Made by a program: the position numbers and the translations under genes
In this document: one piece after another, positions 49,431 to 59,304 of the stretch
How positions within the stretch are numbered: the first letter of the stretch is position 1
How the letters are laid out: each line of letters begins with the position of its first letter
From: Isoperla grammatica
Lineage: Eukaryota > Arthropoda > Insecta > Plecoptera > Perlodidae
Direction of reading: 5' to 3'
Length of the DNA: 64,000 nucleotides
Assembly: GCA_945910005.1 (NCBI GenBank)
Contig: OX246741.1
Span: forward strand, 3,059,946 to 3,123,945
Notes under the pieces: model-generated
Told to the model about the DNA's origin: nothing
What the model saw: the letters and a program-made list of their open reading frames with translations, nothing else
Database searches by the model: none

Positions 49431-49494
49431 TTGTGCGGTTTAAAACATTGTTGATGCCAGCCAGGTTGCCGCACAGTAGTAGAATAAATATGTC

Positions 49495-49700
49495 CTTGAA
49501 CGCGATCAGAGTAGTCGTCGGCGCGGCCACCGCGGCGCTAGCTGCTCCGTTGCCCAAGGCCACCTCGCACGCAGCACAAAGGGTTGGTGAAAGGGTGCGT
49601 GGTGGCTGGGAAATGAGTTTCGTGCGTGCTCCTCGACGGAGGGGGATGAAACCACCCCTCCTCGTCAGCCGGAAGGCATAATCCACGCGCAACACCGGAC
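49495..49700. promoter_or_regulatory. CpG-rich block with open frames on both strands
   Basis: Strongly CG-rich (GGCGCGGCCACCGCGGCGC near 49518). Frames are open on both strands through it: plus 49433-49681 (82 codons), minus 49402-49755 (117) and minus 49538-49786 (82). High GC alone removes stop codons, and none of the translations shows a domain I recognise. It may be a CpG-island promoter or a GC-rich exon. Strand cannot be decided. Confidence 0.3.
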
Positions 49701-49704
49701 GGGA

Positions 49705-50490
49705 AGAAATTGTGATTATCATAGAATGGGAACCCAGAAAACATAAAACAGACAACGATGATGTGTTTGCCTGAGTTACAAAACATGAAAGAATGTTATG
49801 TGTTCTCGGTCAAGACACTCTTGGGATGAGTCTACACAATCCATGTTCTAATCCACACTTTGTTTATAACGAAATAAACACAAGTAATTCCCTACCTGTT
49901 TGATAGTCAGTCAGCCAAACAAGCTGGGGAAGAGTCTTTGTTCTAAGAAAGAAAGTTACACAAGCTTGGGTGTTTTATTGGAGAAATATTTCGTGTACAT
50001 ATTCTAGTATCCAAATCCAAGTTTTAGAGTCTTGTTCTTATCTTCGTGTTGTTACATCTAGCTATGAGAAAAGAAACAAAGATGTGAATTATCGAGAATC
50101 ATTATACCCACTCGCAGAACGTACATGCAATGCAATTTGTGGATTTTATGTATGATATGGTCCACTGCAATAGAGATTTTGAAAAGATGTAACACATAGT
50201 GAAGTGACGTACTTAAATCATATAGTTGCATCTCGTTCTCATCTCATGCCACGGTATTGTAGTAACACTATCAGCATCAGCAAGTCTGTTGGCAGGCGTT
50301 GTCTTGGTGCACTCCATGCAGGGACAATAACAAGCAGGTACCGGGCTATCACGCGCGTTCTCCGTTGAAATAGACCACGTGGAGTGACCGTCTCTTTTGT
50401 GACTTTTATAGTTCACATTGCGAGGGAATTTTAGTTAATGTTCTAGCGGTGTTACTCTCTGGGTAGACCTTCACATGAGAGTTCTGTACT
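49705..50490. other. Non-coding stretch
   Basis: Ordinary composition. Frames of 61-67 codons are not recognised. Confidence 0.5.
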
Positions 50491-50504
50491 CGACGCTATA
50501 TCGA

Positions 50505-51170
50505 AAACACGGAAGTGAGACTTCTGCGGAGCCTCCCTTCCGGTTGGTCAAGAGAAACCGGAAATGACACAAACACCATTCGGTTATCATTTTTTCATAA
50601 TGTCACAAAGTTTCGTCTTGGCGAGGACGGGTGGTGAGGGAGGGGGGAGGGCTGTATATTGTATACGCCACACTTTCGCCTCACCCTTCTTCTCTGAACA
50701 GACAGGGGACTGGGAACACTAAAACAGGCTCTGACGTCATAACCTTGCCAGTTAAATAGAGAACGAAGACGAAAATGAGAGAGTGGTGTTATAAGATAAA
50801 TTGCGCATGTTGTGTTGTATCTGTTCTCGGAAGTAAAGTGGTGATATGAATGATATCGGGTTGTACTCCCGCGATGTCAACACTGTTGTTTGGAATATCT
50901 CACGAGTAGACGCGACGTAATTGTGCATAAACGCGATGTCTTGTCTCATTTCGGTTACAAGGAACAGACAACGCTTTGAATGTGATGTCTCCCACTGAAA
51001 AGTGAAAACCAATTCTTGTAACTGAGTAGGTGGATTATAAATACATACTTGTGTTTACGTTTAAGTAATTGAAACAGGAGAGAATCATCATTGCCCAACC
51101 AAGTATATCAGTATTTGAAAAAGCCGCCCGCTGATTGGCTGCGACTCACTCATCTATGACGTCAGCATTT
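50505..51170. promoter_or_regulatory. ETS/CRE/CCAAT motif cluster
   Basis: Three ETS-type cores within 60 bp (CGGAAGTG near 50511, CTTCCGG near 50537, ACCGGAAAT near 50558), TGACGTCA at 50732-50739, then TGATTGGCTG (CCAAT box, about 51132-51141) spaced 16 bp from TGACGTCA (51157-51164). This mix is typical of vertebrate and invertebrate core promoters. An 86-codon minus frame (50752-51012) lies between the halves and is not recognised. Confidence 0.4.
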
Positions 51171-51174
51171 ACAA

Positions 51175-51720
51175 AGTTAATGTGGAACCACTTCAGCAAT
51201 TCGTCTTTGTTTTTCAAGGACAAGGTTTACTGAACGGGTAGTAGACAGAGATCCAATTTGTCTCTGTTGTCGGGGTGTTCATGATTCCGATTGCACGAAC
51301 TGCAACATTTAGCTATTGACCACACGGTTTAGTCCCCCTTCATTAATAACGAGTACGGTTGAAGGATTAAGGGCGAGCTGGATTGATGATACCGAGGTGA
51401 TAACTGCTGAGAGGGTCATGGAGATAGGGTTAAGCCGTGGTGGTACCGTGAAGCATGGCCATGGCTTTCAGTGAAGCGATCATGCGGACAATAATTGATA
51501 AGGATAGCGGACATTTTTATTTTTGTGAGTGACTTTGCATTGTTCCCTTGGGATGTGATTTCTCTTGGCCAAGTTAGTTATCAACAGTTTACCGACGGAG
51601 CCAGAGAGGCGCGTGTGTAATGGTGGACCGGACTCTGTCGATAAGAGCCCTGATAGTGACCAGCCTCTCTATTATTCGGGAGGCACGGGTATTTTAGAGC
51701 AAAGTTTGACGCATGATAGT
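51175..51720. other. GC-richer stretch downstream of the motif cluster
   Basis: 51540-51690 is GC-richer, with paired AGAGAGGC/GCCTCTCT blocks (about 51604 and 51663) forming a loose inverted repeat. No coding frame over 60 codons. Could be 5' untranslated or regulatory sequence. Confidence 0.35.
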
Positions 51721-51724
51721 CGTA

Positions 51725-52330
51725 GTGTGTACACAAAAGTGTAATATTACCGATAAATAATTTAAGTAATTCAAGTAAGAAATTAAAAAAACGTCCATTC
51801 TGTTCTGTAATAATAGAAATTCAACAAACTTACCCTCATTTAAGTACAAAGGAAAATTAATATTGCAAGTGTTGAATATTATAATTTACACGACACTAAA
51901 AATAAGACTGTTCATTCTGTTTGCAAAACACGAAATGGACTAACTAGAGAAAAGGTGATGTGTAGGTTGTCAAATGTTGAATACTTGAGCTCGCTTGGGT
52001 TGTTAACAGTACAATGGCGGGCGAAGACAATGATACTGCTTAGCAGCGCCTGATCGCTCTAAATGTTTGCTTTAAAATGTTAAATGTTCTATAGCATATT
52101 TTGACTGTTTTTCAAAAATGTTTTCATTTTCTGCTAGAAACAAATCCTGTAACGTACCTTGAACAAGAATGAAGCAATTTCACTTTACGAACAGTTAAAA
52201 CGTTTGCAAAAAATGTATACGGACTATTAAAAAGTGACGCTAGAAATCAAATGAGATTCGACAATAGAACCCATTCATTATTCAAATTCCATAATGAACA
52301 AGTTGCAAATTTAATTTAAACGACTGACTC
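51725..52330. other. Non-coding AT-rich stretch
   Basis: No frame, repeat or motif cluster of note. Confidence 0.55.
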
Positions 52331-52334
52331 GATC

Positions 52335-52700
52335 TCGGCTGACGCATCTTCTAATCTTATTGTGGACCATTCATTAAACGGCGCTCAATAAATTAGACGA
52401 GGTTGATGAGTAAGGGTGTTCGAGGTTAAGGGTGGACACCGGGGGGGGGGGGGGGGGGGTGACTCGCGTGGGGGTGAGATAATTAACAACCCTTAGCTCA
52501 TCCGCTACTCTTGAACCAATTAGACGCAATCATCGTCCGTAGCCACAGACAGTCACGCCAGGACAGTTGAGCCCTAATCATCCGTCTAACAGTCGAGTAT
52601 TATTGCAGGACAGTTAGACATTAAGTCATTATTAGATGGGGACTCCCTGACTCATGAGTTGCAACAAGGGGCTTTGCGTCGTTGAGTGTACGCGTTCTAG
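52335..52700. promoter_or_regulatory. Candidate enhancer rich in homeodomain-type sites
   Basis: Repeated TTAGAC/GTCTAA blocks (near 52396, 52520, 52583, 52615) and ATTA cores lie in otherwise GC-moderate sequence with no open frame. CAGGACAGTT(G/A)(A/G) occurs twice (about 52559 and 52606). It is interrupted by a 19-G run at 52441-52459. The composition resembles conserved non-coding developmental elements; this is inference. Confidence 0.3.
52441..52459 (+). repeat. 19-G homopolymer
   Basis: Uninterrupted G run inside the candidate enhancer. Confidence 0.9.
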
Positions 52701-52709
52701 TCTAAACTG

Positions 52710-55095
52710 TGCTCAGCTTTAGACGAGAAAGCACCATGAACTGCTGAGAATGTTTCTTTTGTTTGGGTCTTTAATTCAACTCGTTTACGCTCGCGAATCC
52801 GGGTTTACTTGGTTCATTAACGACCGAGGTGGGGCCCACCTCGTGGTGACCGGTGCCGAGAAAGATGGCTTTTCTCTCTATCTTTTGTAATCACTTTGTG
52901 CATGTTATATCGTCTTCTTCGCCCTCTTCAAGTTTTGCAGACTTGTATTTCAAGAAGTCAAACAGACAAATTTTACAGTAAGAGTAATCTAAAATCCATT
53001 CAATAAGTCAGAATGAAGCAATTTGAGTCCCAAATAAAGCTCAATTGCTAACTTTCCATCGAGTTAGGAAATAATTAGGATAGTAATAAGAACCATTCCA
53101 TTCACGAAAACCATTCAGTGCCCTATTTCTCGGGTAGACAACTCTAGACCCGACGAATGGGAAACAGCAATTTAGGGAAATTCTAATACTCCAGCGATTT
53201 GTTATTCAATATCTTTATTTCCATGATTAAAGTATATACAATAAAATACATGTTACAGTTAAAAGCGGGATAAGAAATAAGTAAGGAAATTATCCTCTAC
53301 TCTTTCTCCATTCAGCCATCTTAATAATGTATAGTTCAACTTGTCCTCGTTTATAAGTATCTGATCTTTGTAAGTAACTGAAAATTATAGACAGTAAATA
53401 CAAATTTAAAAATAGATTCACTTTTTCGATGTTGGAAGCTTTCTTGAGATGTCCCAAGAACGATAATATCGCACATTTTCAATCTTGTGACTAACATTCC
53501 GCCATTTTTCATTGAAGTACTACCTAATTACTTAAATGTAGCAGCTACTAAGTCTTCAAAGGAAGCTTCTCTGTGGATCTTGACCGCTGGCCGTGAGTAG
53601 ATCGAAGCTCTCCAGCAGCGAATATCGTCATGACGTTGACCAACGGGTGTTTGCCCAGCGCTTGTTGACGTTCACTACACTTACAACTACCCAGTATGTC
53701 CAAGTGTTGACTCAGTTCTAGTGCGTGCCCACGCTTGTGTAACCACGGTCAAAGGGTATCGCTGCCCCTGAAGTATAGCCGGGCTTCTAGCAGGGTTTGC
53801 TTACGTGTGTACGCGTACAGAGGTTTGTTGGTTTGTTGTGAATGAATAATATCGTCTTCAATGTAAACAGCATTGCCGAATGTGGAGTGGCTGTTGTAAG
53901 CTGGTCTAGTGCGCAGGCGTTGCACGGTTGTAGCTTGCAAGGCGAAGGGCAGTGTGCAGAGCGGTAGGTGTATGTGATCTTTAGACCATTTAAAAATCTA
54001 TGTATTTTTGAATGAGTCTCATCACGCCCTCTAAATCTTCAAGAACAAAAATTTACAAATATTTTTCTTTCAAAGAATGTGATGAATAGCCTTACACGAC
54101 AAGACTATTTTATAAGATTCATAACTTTCTTATTTTTCGTATAATTGCTTTATAATTTTGACATTCTATGTAATGGTTTGCACAGATCATAATTTGATAC
54201 CTTTATGGTTACTTTCATTGGAAATCTCACTTTTAATTGAAAAATAAAGAAAAGAAATGTCTTAAAAATTATAATAATTTTTTATTTAAAAAAATGTCCT
54301 GGCATTATTTGGATCATTACAAAACGTTTAATGTATAAATCGTGAAAAGTCAATACCATGGGTGTTAAAGTAATTTATCCACATAGCCTATAATAGTGAT
54401 GTTTAGCCTGGCGCTACAGAGCGAATGACATCCTTAATCCCGGCAGCTCAAGTGGCAATATTGCGGTACGGTGATCCCCGCGCTACTAGCAGGGATTTAT
54501 CAAACTGAGTAGGACACGTGGTTTGACAACACAGACACAAAGATGTATTGTTGCTGCCCGGTTGACCAAGATGGTTGACGGGAACGAAAAAATAAATAAA
54601 ATAAACCTGCAAAGTAAATCATATAACTGCATTTTGTGCAATAGAGCACCAAGTAACATCGTGAATAGACATTCGCTTAGTGTCTTCAATGACCCCTTCG
54701 CTTAGTGTCTTAAATTAAACACGTTGATCACGACAAATGCGGTATTTTCTTAGAGTCATCTATCAGGAGTTCATGAGTTGTATAGAAGTCGATATCCGAT
54801 GTACTCGGATTGTTGGCTGGGACGTTTATCAACAATCTGTGTCCTAACAATCAACCAAAGACTGGCTATCACTTCTTGTCTGTTTCCATAGGAAGTTTCA
54901 TTCACAGTTTGAGTTTTGAAATCTGTGAAAATCTGAACAAGAAAATATTGAGAAAAATGAGGTTTTCTGATGAAAGAAGTTTCTTTTTTAAGGTTTGTAA
55001 CGAGTAAAACTAATTACAATTAACTGTGAAAAAATTTGCCAAGAATGGCAAATAATTAATAATTACGTAGGCATTCTAACACCATGTATAAAAGA
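52710..55095. other. Non-coding stretch
   Basis: A 15-bp direct repeat TTCGCTTAGTGTCTT occurs at 54672-54686 and 54698-54712. Frames up to 67 codons are unrecognised. Sequence 53570-53960 is CG-richer without clear motifs. Confidence 0.5.
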
Positions 55096-55103
55096 AGACC
55101 CCA

Positions 55104-55153
55104 TTCATTCGTTACGGGGGGGGGGGGGGGGGGGGGGGGCCGTAACGAATGAA
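55104..55153. repeat. 14-bp inverted repeat flanking a 24-G homopolymer
   Basis: TTCATTCGTTACGG (55104-55117) and CCGTAACGAATGAA (55140-55153) are perfect reverse complements at the two ends of the longest G run in the window (55116-55139). Confidence 0.93.
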
Positions 55154-55686
55154 GGAGTAATCTAGCTGCGAGCTTTCGAATTTCGGGTTCGGGTCCAAGA
55201 ATAATTTATACTTTTCAGGTTTCGGGTAAACTGGGGAAAGTTACACCGTCCTTTCGGATGACATTCAAAATTTTCAAAAAATGTTTATATTCATTTCGCG
55301 AATTAAAAACTGATGGTATTCGTGTCCCGCTGATAAAGGAAACGTTTGTTCTTCATGAACTACATACTAAAGTGGCTCAGCTCACTAGATCCCGCCCCCC
55401 ATCCAATAAGTGCGCGCGCAGCCCCCGGAGTATCTGGTGACTTCAATGTAACAGCAATAGCAACAGCTCTTAAAAGCAATCTGGCTCCAGTTTCGCTGCT
55501 ATTTGATACCTAAGTACCAAAAAGAGCCGCTACGTAAGAGCAGGAAACTCTCACTAAACACGATTTCACAAGAACGTCCTCATTCATAATGGAAATTGTG
55601 GTGATAAGGGTTTACATGACACGTCTTCTAACAGGGAAGAGGTTTCTGATCTCAGGAATAATTTGATATCTGAGACTTAACCGATA

Positions 55687-55754
55687 GACATTGGTAATGC
55701 GTAGCATACGAGTCGCCGGTTCGATACTCTCTACCGACAATCCTGACTGAAAGT
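55687..55754 (+). repeat. tRNA-derived SINE, family 1, 3'-truncated
   Basis: AGTCGCCGGTTCGATACTC (B box) then CCGACAATCCTGACTGAAAGT, after which the element stops and the inverted neighbour begins. TTGGTAATGCGTAGCA upstream may be the A-box half. Confidence 0.65.
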
Positions 55755-55763
55755 AATGAGGAA

Positions 55764-55905
55764 TGAGAAGGAATGTCCGAGGGCTGTTATTATGATCAAT
55801 CCCAGCACTCCCTTGTAAGCGTGGAAAAAACCTTCAGTCAGCAATTACCAGTGACCGGTATTGAACCAGCGACCTCCCGAATGAGTCTCACCGCTGAGCC
55901 ACCTT
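55764..55905 (-). repeat. tRNA-derived SINE, family 1, full block order
   Basis: The minus strand reads GGTGGCTCAGCGGTGAGAC (A box), GAGGTCGCTGGTTCAATACC (B box), TGACTGAAGG, CTTACAAGGGAGTGCTGGGATTG and the tail CAGCCCTCGGACATTCCTTC. It lies tail-to-tail with the truncated plus copy, about 10 bp apart. A 71-codon plus frame (55773-55988) is its antisense translation. Confidence 0.8.
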
Positions 55906-56029
55906 TACCGGTAACTCAGGACATACATAAACCCACGTCCCGGTCAAACGCTGCAGACTCAAGCCTAACCCACGCAAAGCCCCGCTAATATGATCACTAC
56001 AGATCAAAGGAGGGCGACAAACTACGCCT

Positions 56030-56310
56030 GTCTGGCTGGATCCAACAGTTGCACGTGGATTGGACGCGCAATGTGATTTTAATTAATCCGTCTGGCCATT
56101 GAGTGTGTATGCTAACTCTCACCATCACCTACGTCACTCGTAAGCCTGTTGAGCGGCGTCCAATGTCATCAAAGATAGCCAGTTATGGCTTATTGGCTGG
56201 TTCAGAGGTTGATTACGAGCCTATTTGGCGGTCAGCAGCTGTGTGGGGCAAGTCAAGACATTAGTCAAGGGCAATTAGACATATTTTAATTAGTATTACA
56301 TCAAATATTC
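56030..56310. promoter_or_regulatory. Candidate conserved non-coding/enhancer element
   Basis: No open frame. It contains TTTTAATTAAT, CAATTAGACA, GTCTGG repeats (56025, 56090) and a GCCAGTTATGGC near-palindrome (about 56178). Homeodomain-type ATTA cores in GC-balanced sequence resemble developmental enhancers. Support is from motif composition only. Confidence 0.25.
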
Positions 56311-56317
56311 ATATGCC

Positions 56318-56361
56318 TTAGTATTAGTTTAAATTTACATTAGTATTAGTTTAAATTTACA
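56318..56361 (+). repeat. 22-bp perfect tandem duplication
   Basis: Two identical copies of a TTAGTATTAGTTTAAATTTACA unit (56318-56339 and 56340-56361). Confidence 0.92.
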
Positions 56362-56369
56362 TGGATGCA

Positions 56370-58095
56370 GGACACAATCCTCGTGGATGGACCGTTGGCC
56401 CGCTTCCTGCATCCTTTCAAAATTAGGCATTTATATTAAGTAATTACTTCCAATGTACAATGTCTGATATTGATAAATAAATAATAATAATAATAATAAC
56501 ATAAACACCTACTGCTAACTGCAGCCACGACGTCAACTGATTGACTATAGCACGGGGCTTCATAGGGTAGTAAGGGACGTCCAAAGTGTTTATTGGTAGT
56601 CAATTCTAAAACAAATTAGGTATTGGTACTAACACATATGGCCACGTTATGCATAAAACACATCCATAAACTGAATGCCAAACAACTTATGTATGCTTTT
56701 CCTTCCTTTGAGTTAATTATTTTTTGAGTATTCGAAAATAATACTATTTTACGAAAACACACACATATATATTGGGGTTATTCCTGCATGCCCTACTTAC
56801 ATATATTACAATAAAATATTGGTTAATAATAGGCTACCTGACACAGAGAACTCAAGCTAACTAGTTCAACCCAAACTATTGTCCATACCTCATTACTTCA
56901 ATCTTGTGCTCGTACAACCTCTTAACCGACTCACCGGAGCCCAATAAATCATGGATCATTCTCTAGAACTTGGAAATGTAATTAATTATACTGTTGTTAA
57001 GACTAACAGCTATTGTAGCTTTAACTGAGTTCTGCAACTCAAAGCAGCTCTTAAGATTCGGATCGTTGTAAAGTGTACTGTACATACAATGTTGTATTAA
57101 TCGTGGTTTATAATTAAAATGAAAGATGTGTGCTCTCAAATGTGAACTGAACAAGTAACGATGAATGACAAATGATTTCATCTGACGTTTTGGATAGAAT
57201 TATGATTTGTTTTACGGAATAGATAAATAACTTCTGGCTGTAATATATTCAGAAGTTTTTATCATGGAAGTGTCTGTTTTTCAGTCAGCACTTAATCTCC
57301 AAACTTATGTATCTCCTACAAATGAACCTAAAATATCTTGTGTTTGCGTGAGTCTTGAACAAATACATAAATACGAGGAAAGTAAACACAGCACTTGCTA
57401 GAAAAATTTCCATTGATGTTATGTAATATATTTGAAGTGTAAATTTGAGTTGAGCTGTTATTTAAATGAGCTATATTTTATATTCGTAGCACTTCGTATT
57501 TCACACGAATCATATCAAGAATAATTCCATATTTCTTGTATTCATCCTTGTCTGATTCAGCTTGTTTTGACATCTAACGTCAAGTATAGCTTTTTAGTTA
57601 AAAATATGCTACATGGAGTTCGCTGCACTTCCAGTGACGTCAGCTATATAGCTACTCAAGTCACTCCCCATCCCAGATGATTTGTTTTATTTGTAAACAT
57701 TTTAAACCATCAACGCATTTAATATTAATTAAACAAATTTCCTGCAAGAGATAACCCCTTCAACGGGGGATTTATGCTCCCTTTAGTTAGGTATTCTGTC
57801 AGACAAAGATAATCTCAAATATGCAAGTTTATTAGTCACGAGACTGTGCGAATATACCACATGTTTGTACGTTGCTGCATTTAACACTAGTTTCCGGTTC
57901 AATTAATTGCCGTGTCACGTAAACTTTGCATCGTCAGATCTATTTCCACGTCGGAACAACTATTGCAAAACTTTGCCGATCACAGCTTTGATAAATTGGA
58001 AAATAATGTAAACTATTTTGAGTAGTTTCATTGCTTCACACGATCCATAACCACAGTCTAGACATATTACGCCTGGATCCATGCACTCGCTAACC
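56370..58095. other. Non-coding AT-rich stretch
   Basis: (AAT)n at about 56478-56500; TGACGTCA at 57636-57643 next to AGCTATATAGCT. No gene seen. Confidence 0.5.
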
Positions 58096-58104
58096 ATGGC
58101 GACA

Positions 58105-58226
58105 TGCGTGTGCGTGTGCGTGTGCGTGTGCGTGTGCGTGTGCGTGTGCGTGTGCGTGTGCGTGTGCGTGTGCGTGTGCGTGTGCGTGTGCGTGTGCGTG
58201 TGCGTGTGCGTGTGCGTGTGCGTGTG
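58105..58226 (+). repeat. Perfect (CGTGTG)n hexamer array, about 20 copies
   Basis: About 120 bp of uninterrupted alternating purine-pyrimidine CGTGTG units, a strong Z-DNA former. The minus-strand 107-codon frame (57960-58283) is mainly a Thr-His repeat translated from it and is not a supported gene. Confidence 0.98.
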
Positions 58227-58229
58227 AAG

Positions 58230-59025
58230 TCGATAGATAGTGCTCATGTTTCTTGAGGAATCATAAGAACCTTGCACTGGCACGGTGCCTACAGCAGTAC
58301 ATACAGTTTAAGACTGTTTTTACGCCCCCAGATCTTCTTTTACAAAAATGACAACTATAAACGCGTCATGATAGGACCAATGTTTCGTGAACAGCATTTA
58401 TCTGCGGGCCTGATCGATTGCTCTTCCAGATGACATTGAGTGGTCAAAACCAGTCGTAATGAATCATAAAAAGTAGATTTATTTAGCTGCGGTCAAGTTA
58501 TAATATATGGGGGCTTGCTTTCTATGCGCCCACCCTTTATGGCAGAACAACTGTTTGCACTGGTTTGGTTATCAGGGAATTAGGATGGGTTGGGATGTAT
58601 AACCAAGGTGGGAGGGAATCTTTTCCCTTTCAGTTAAACAATACAGGTGCAATGAGTACTGTAACGTGTATTACTTACAAGTAAATAAAACATTTGTCCA
58701 TAGTTTTGTTTGTTAAATTTGATCGGTTTTCATCGCCTTCTGAGAACTGATATTCGAAATCGAGGCAAACTATGTTTTAACGTCATGTAAACCGCACATC
58801 TATATTAATTAACATTTTTAAATAATGAGTATTAACATATAATGCTTTCGTTTGTCAAGCTCTCGGACCCGTATTGATCCTGTCCCTTTGCTTTGCGCAT
58901 GTTTATTCTGGATAAAAACATATATTTTAACCTAATCACCGAACATCGTTACCTCACTTGTGCTCACCGTAGATTAGAGAAACCGCAACTTCCTATTTAA
59001 TCACCACTTCCCAAATTGAGCACCG
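58230..59025. other. Non-coding stretch
   Basis: AT-rich, no recognisable frame or element. Confidence 0.55.
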
Positions 59026-59029
59026 CCAT

Positions 59030-59300
59030 CTTGGAACTTGGATGACGTCACCACCATTGAATTGAATGTAACAGCTTATCGAGACCCAACCTACGTCTTC
59101 CGCGTACTTAGCTCTACTTAACCCGTCGATGGCACCGCTAACATGATTACTGTCTGGCCACTGATTGATTATATGCGCTTCATCTTCAAGGATCAGTTTG
59201 TCTCTTTACACGCTCAGCTTTCATAATTAATGTCGCAAATGTTCTGTTAATCCCGTCGATTGGTGTGAAACAGACTAAGACGGGTATTGTGAGGTGGTTG
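59030..59300. promoter_or_regulatory. Candidate regulatory element with CRE and Hox/Pbx-type sites
   Basis: TGACGTCA (59043-59050), TGATTGATTA (about 59162-59171, Hox-Pbx composite type), CTTCAAGGATCAG and GTTAATCCCG (K50 homeodomain type) occur in a GC-balanced block without an open frame. Inferred from motifs only. Confidence 0.3.
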
Positions 59301-59304
59301 GGAG

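Noticed and set aside
57960..58283. Minus-strand frame of 107 codons rich in Thr-His
   Set aside because: The repeat region is the CGTGTG microsatellite read through; the ends show no domain.
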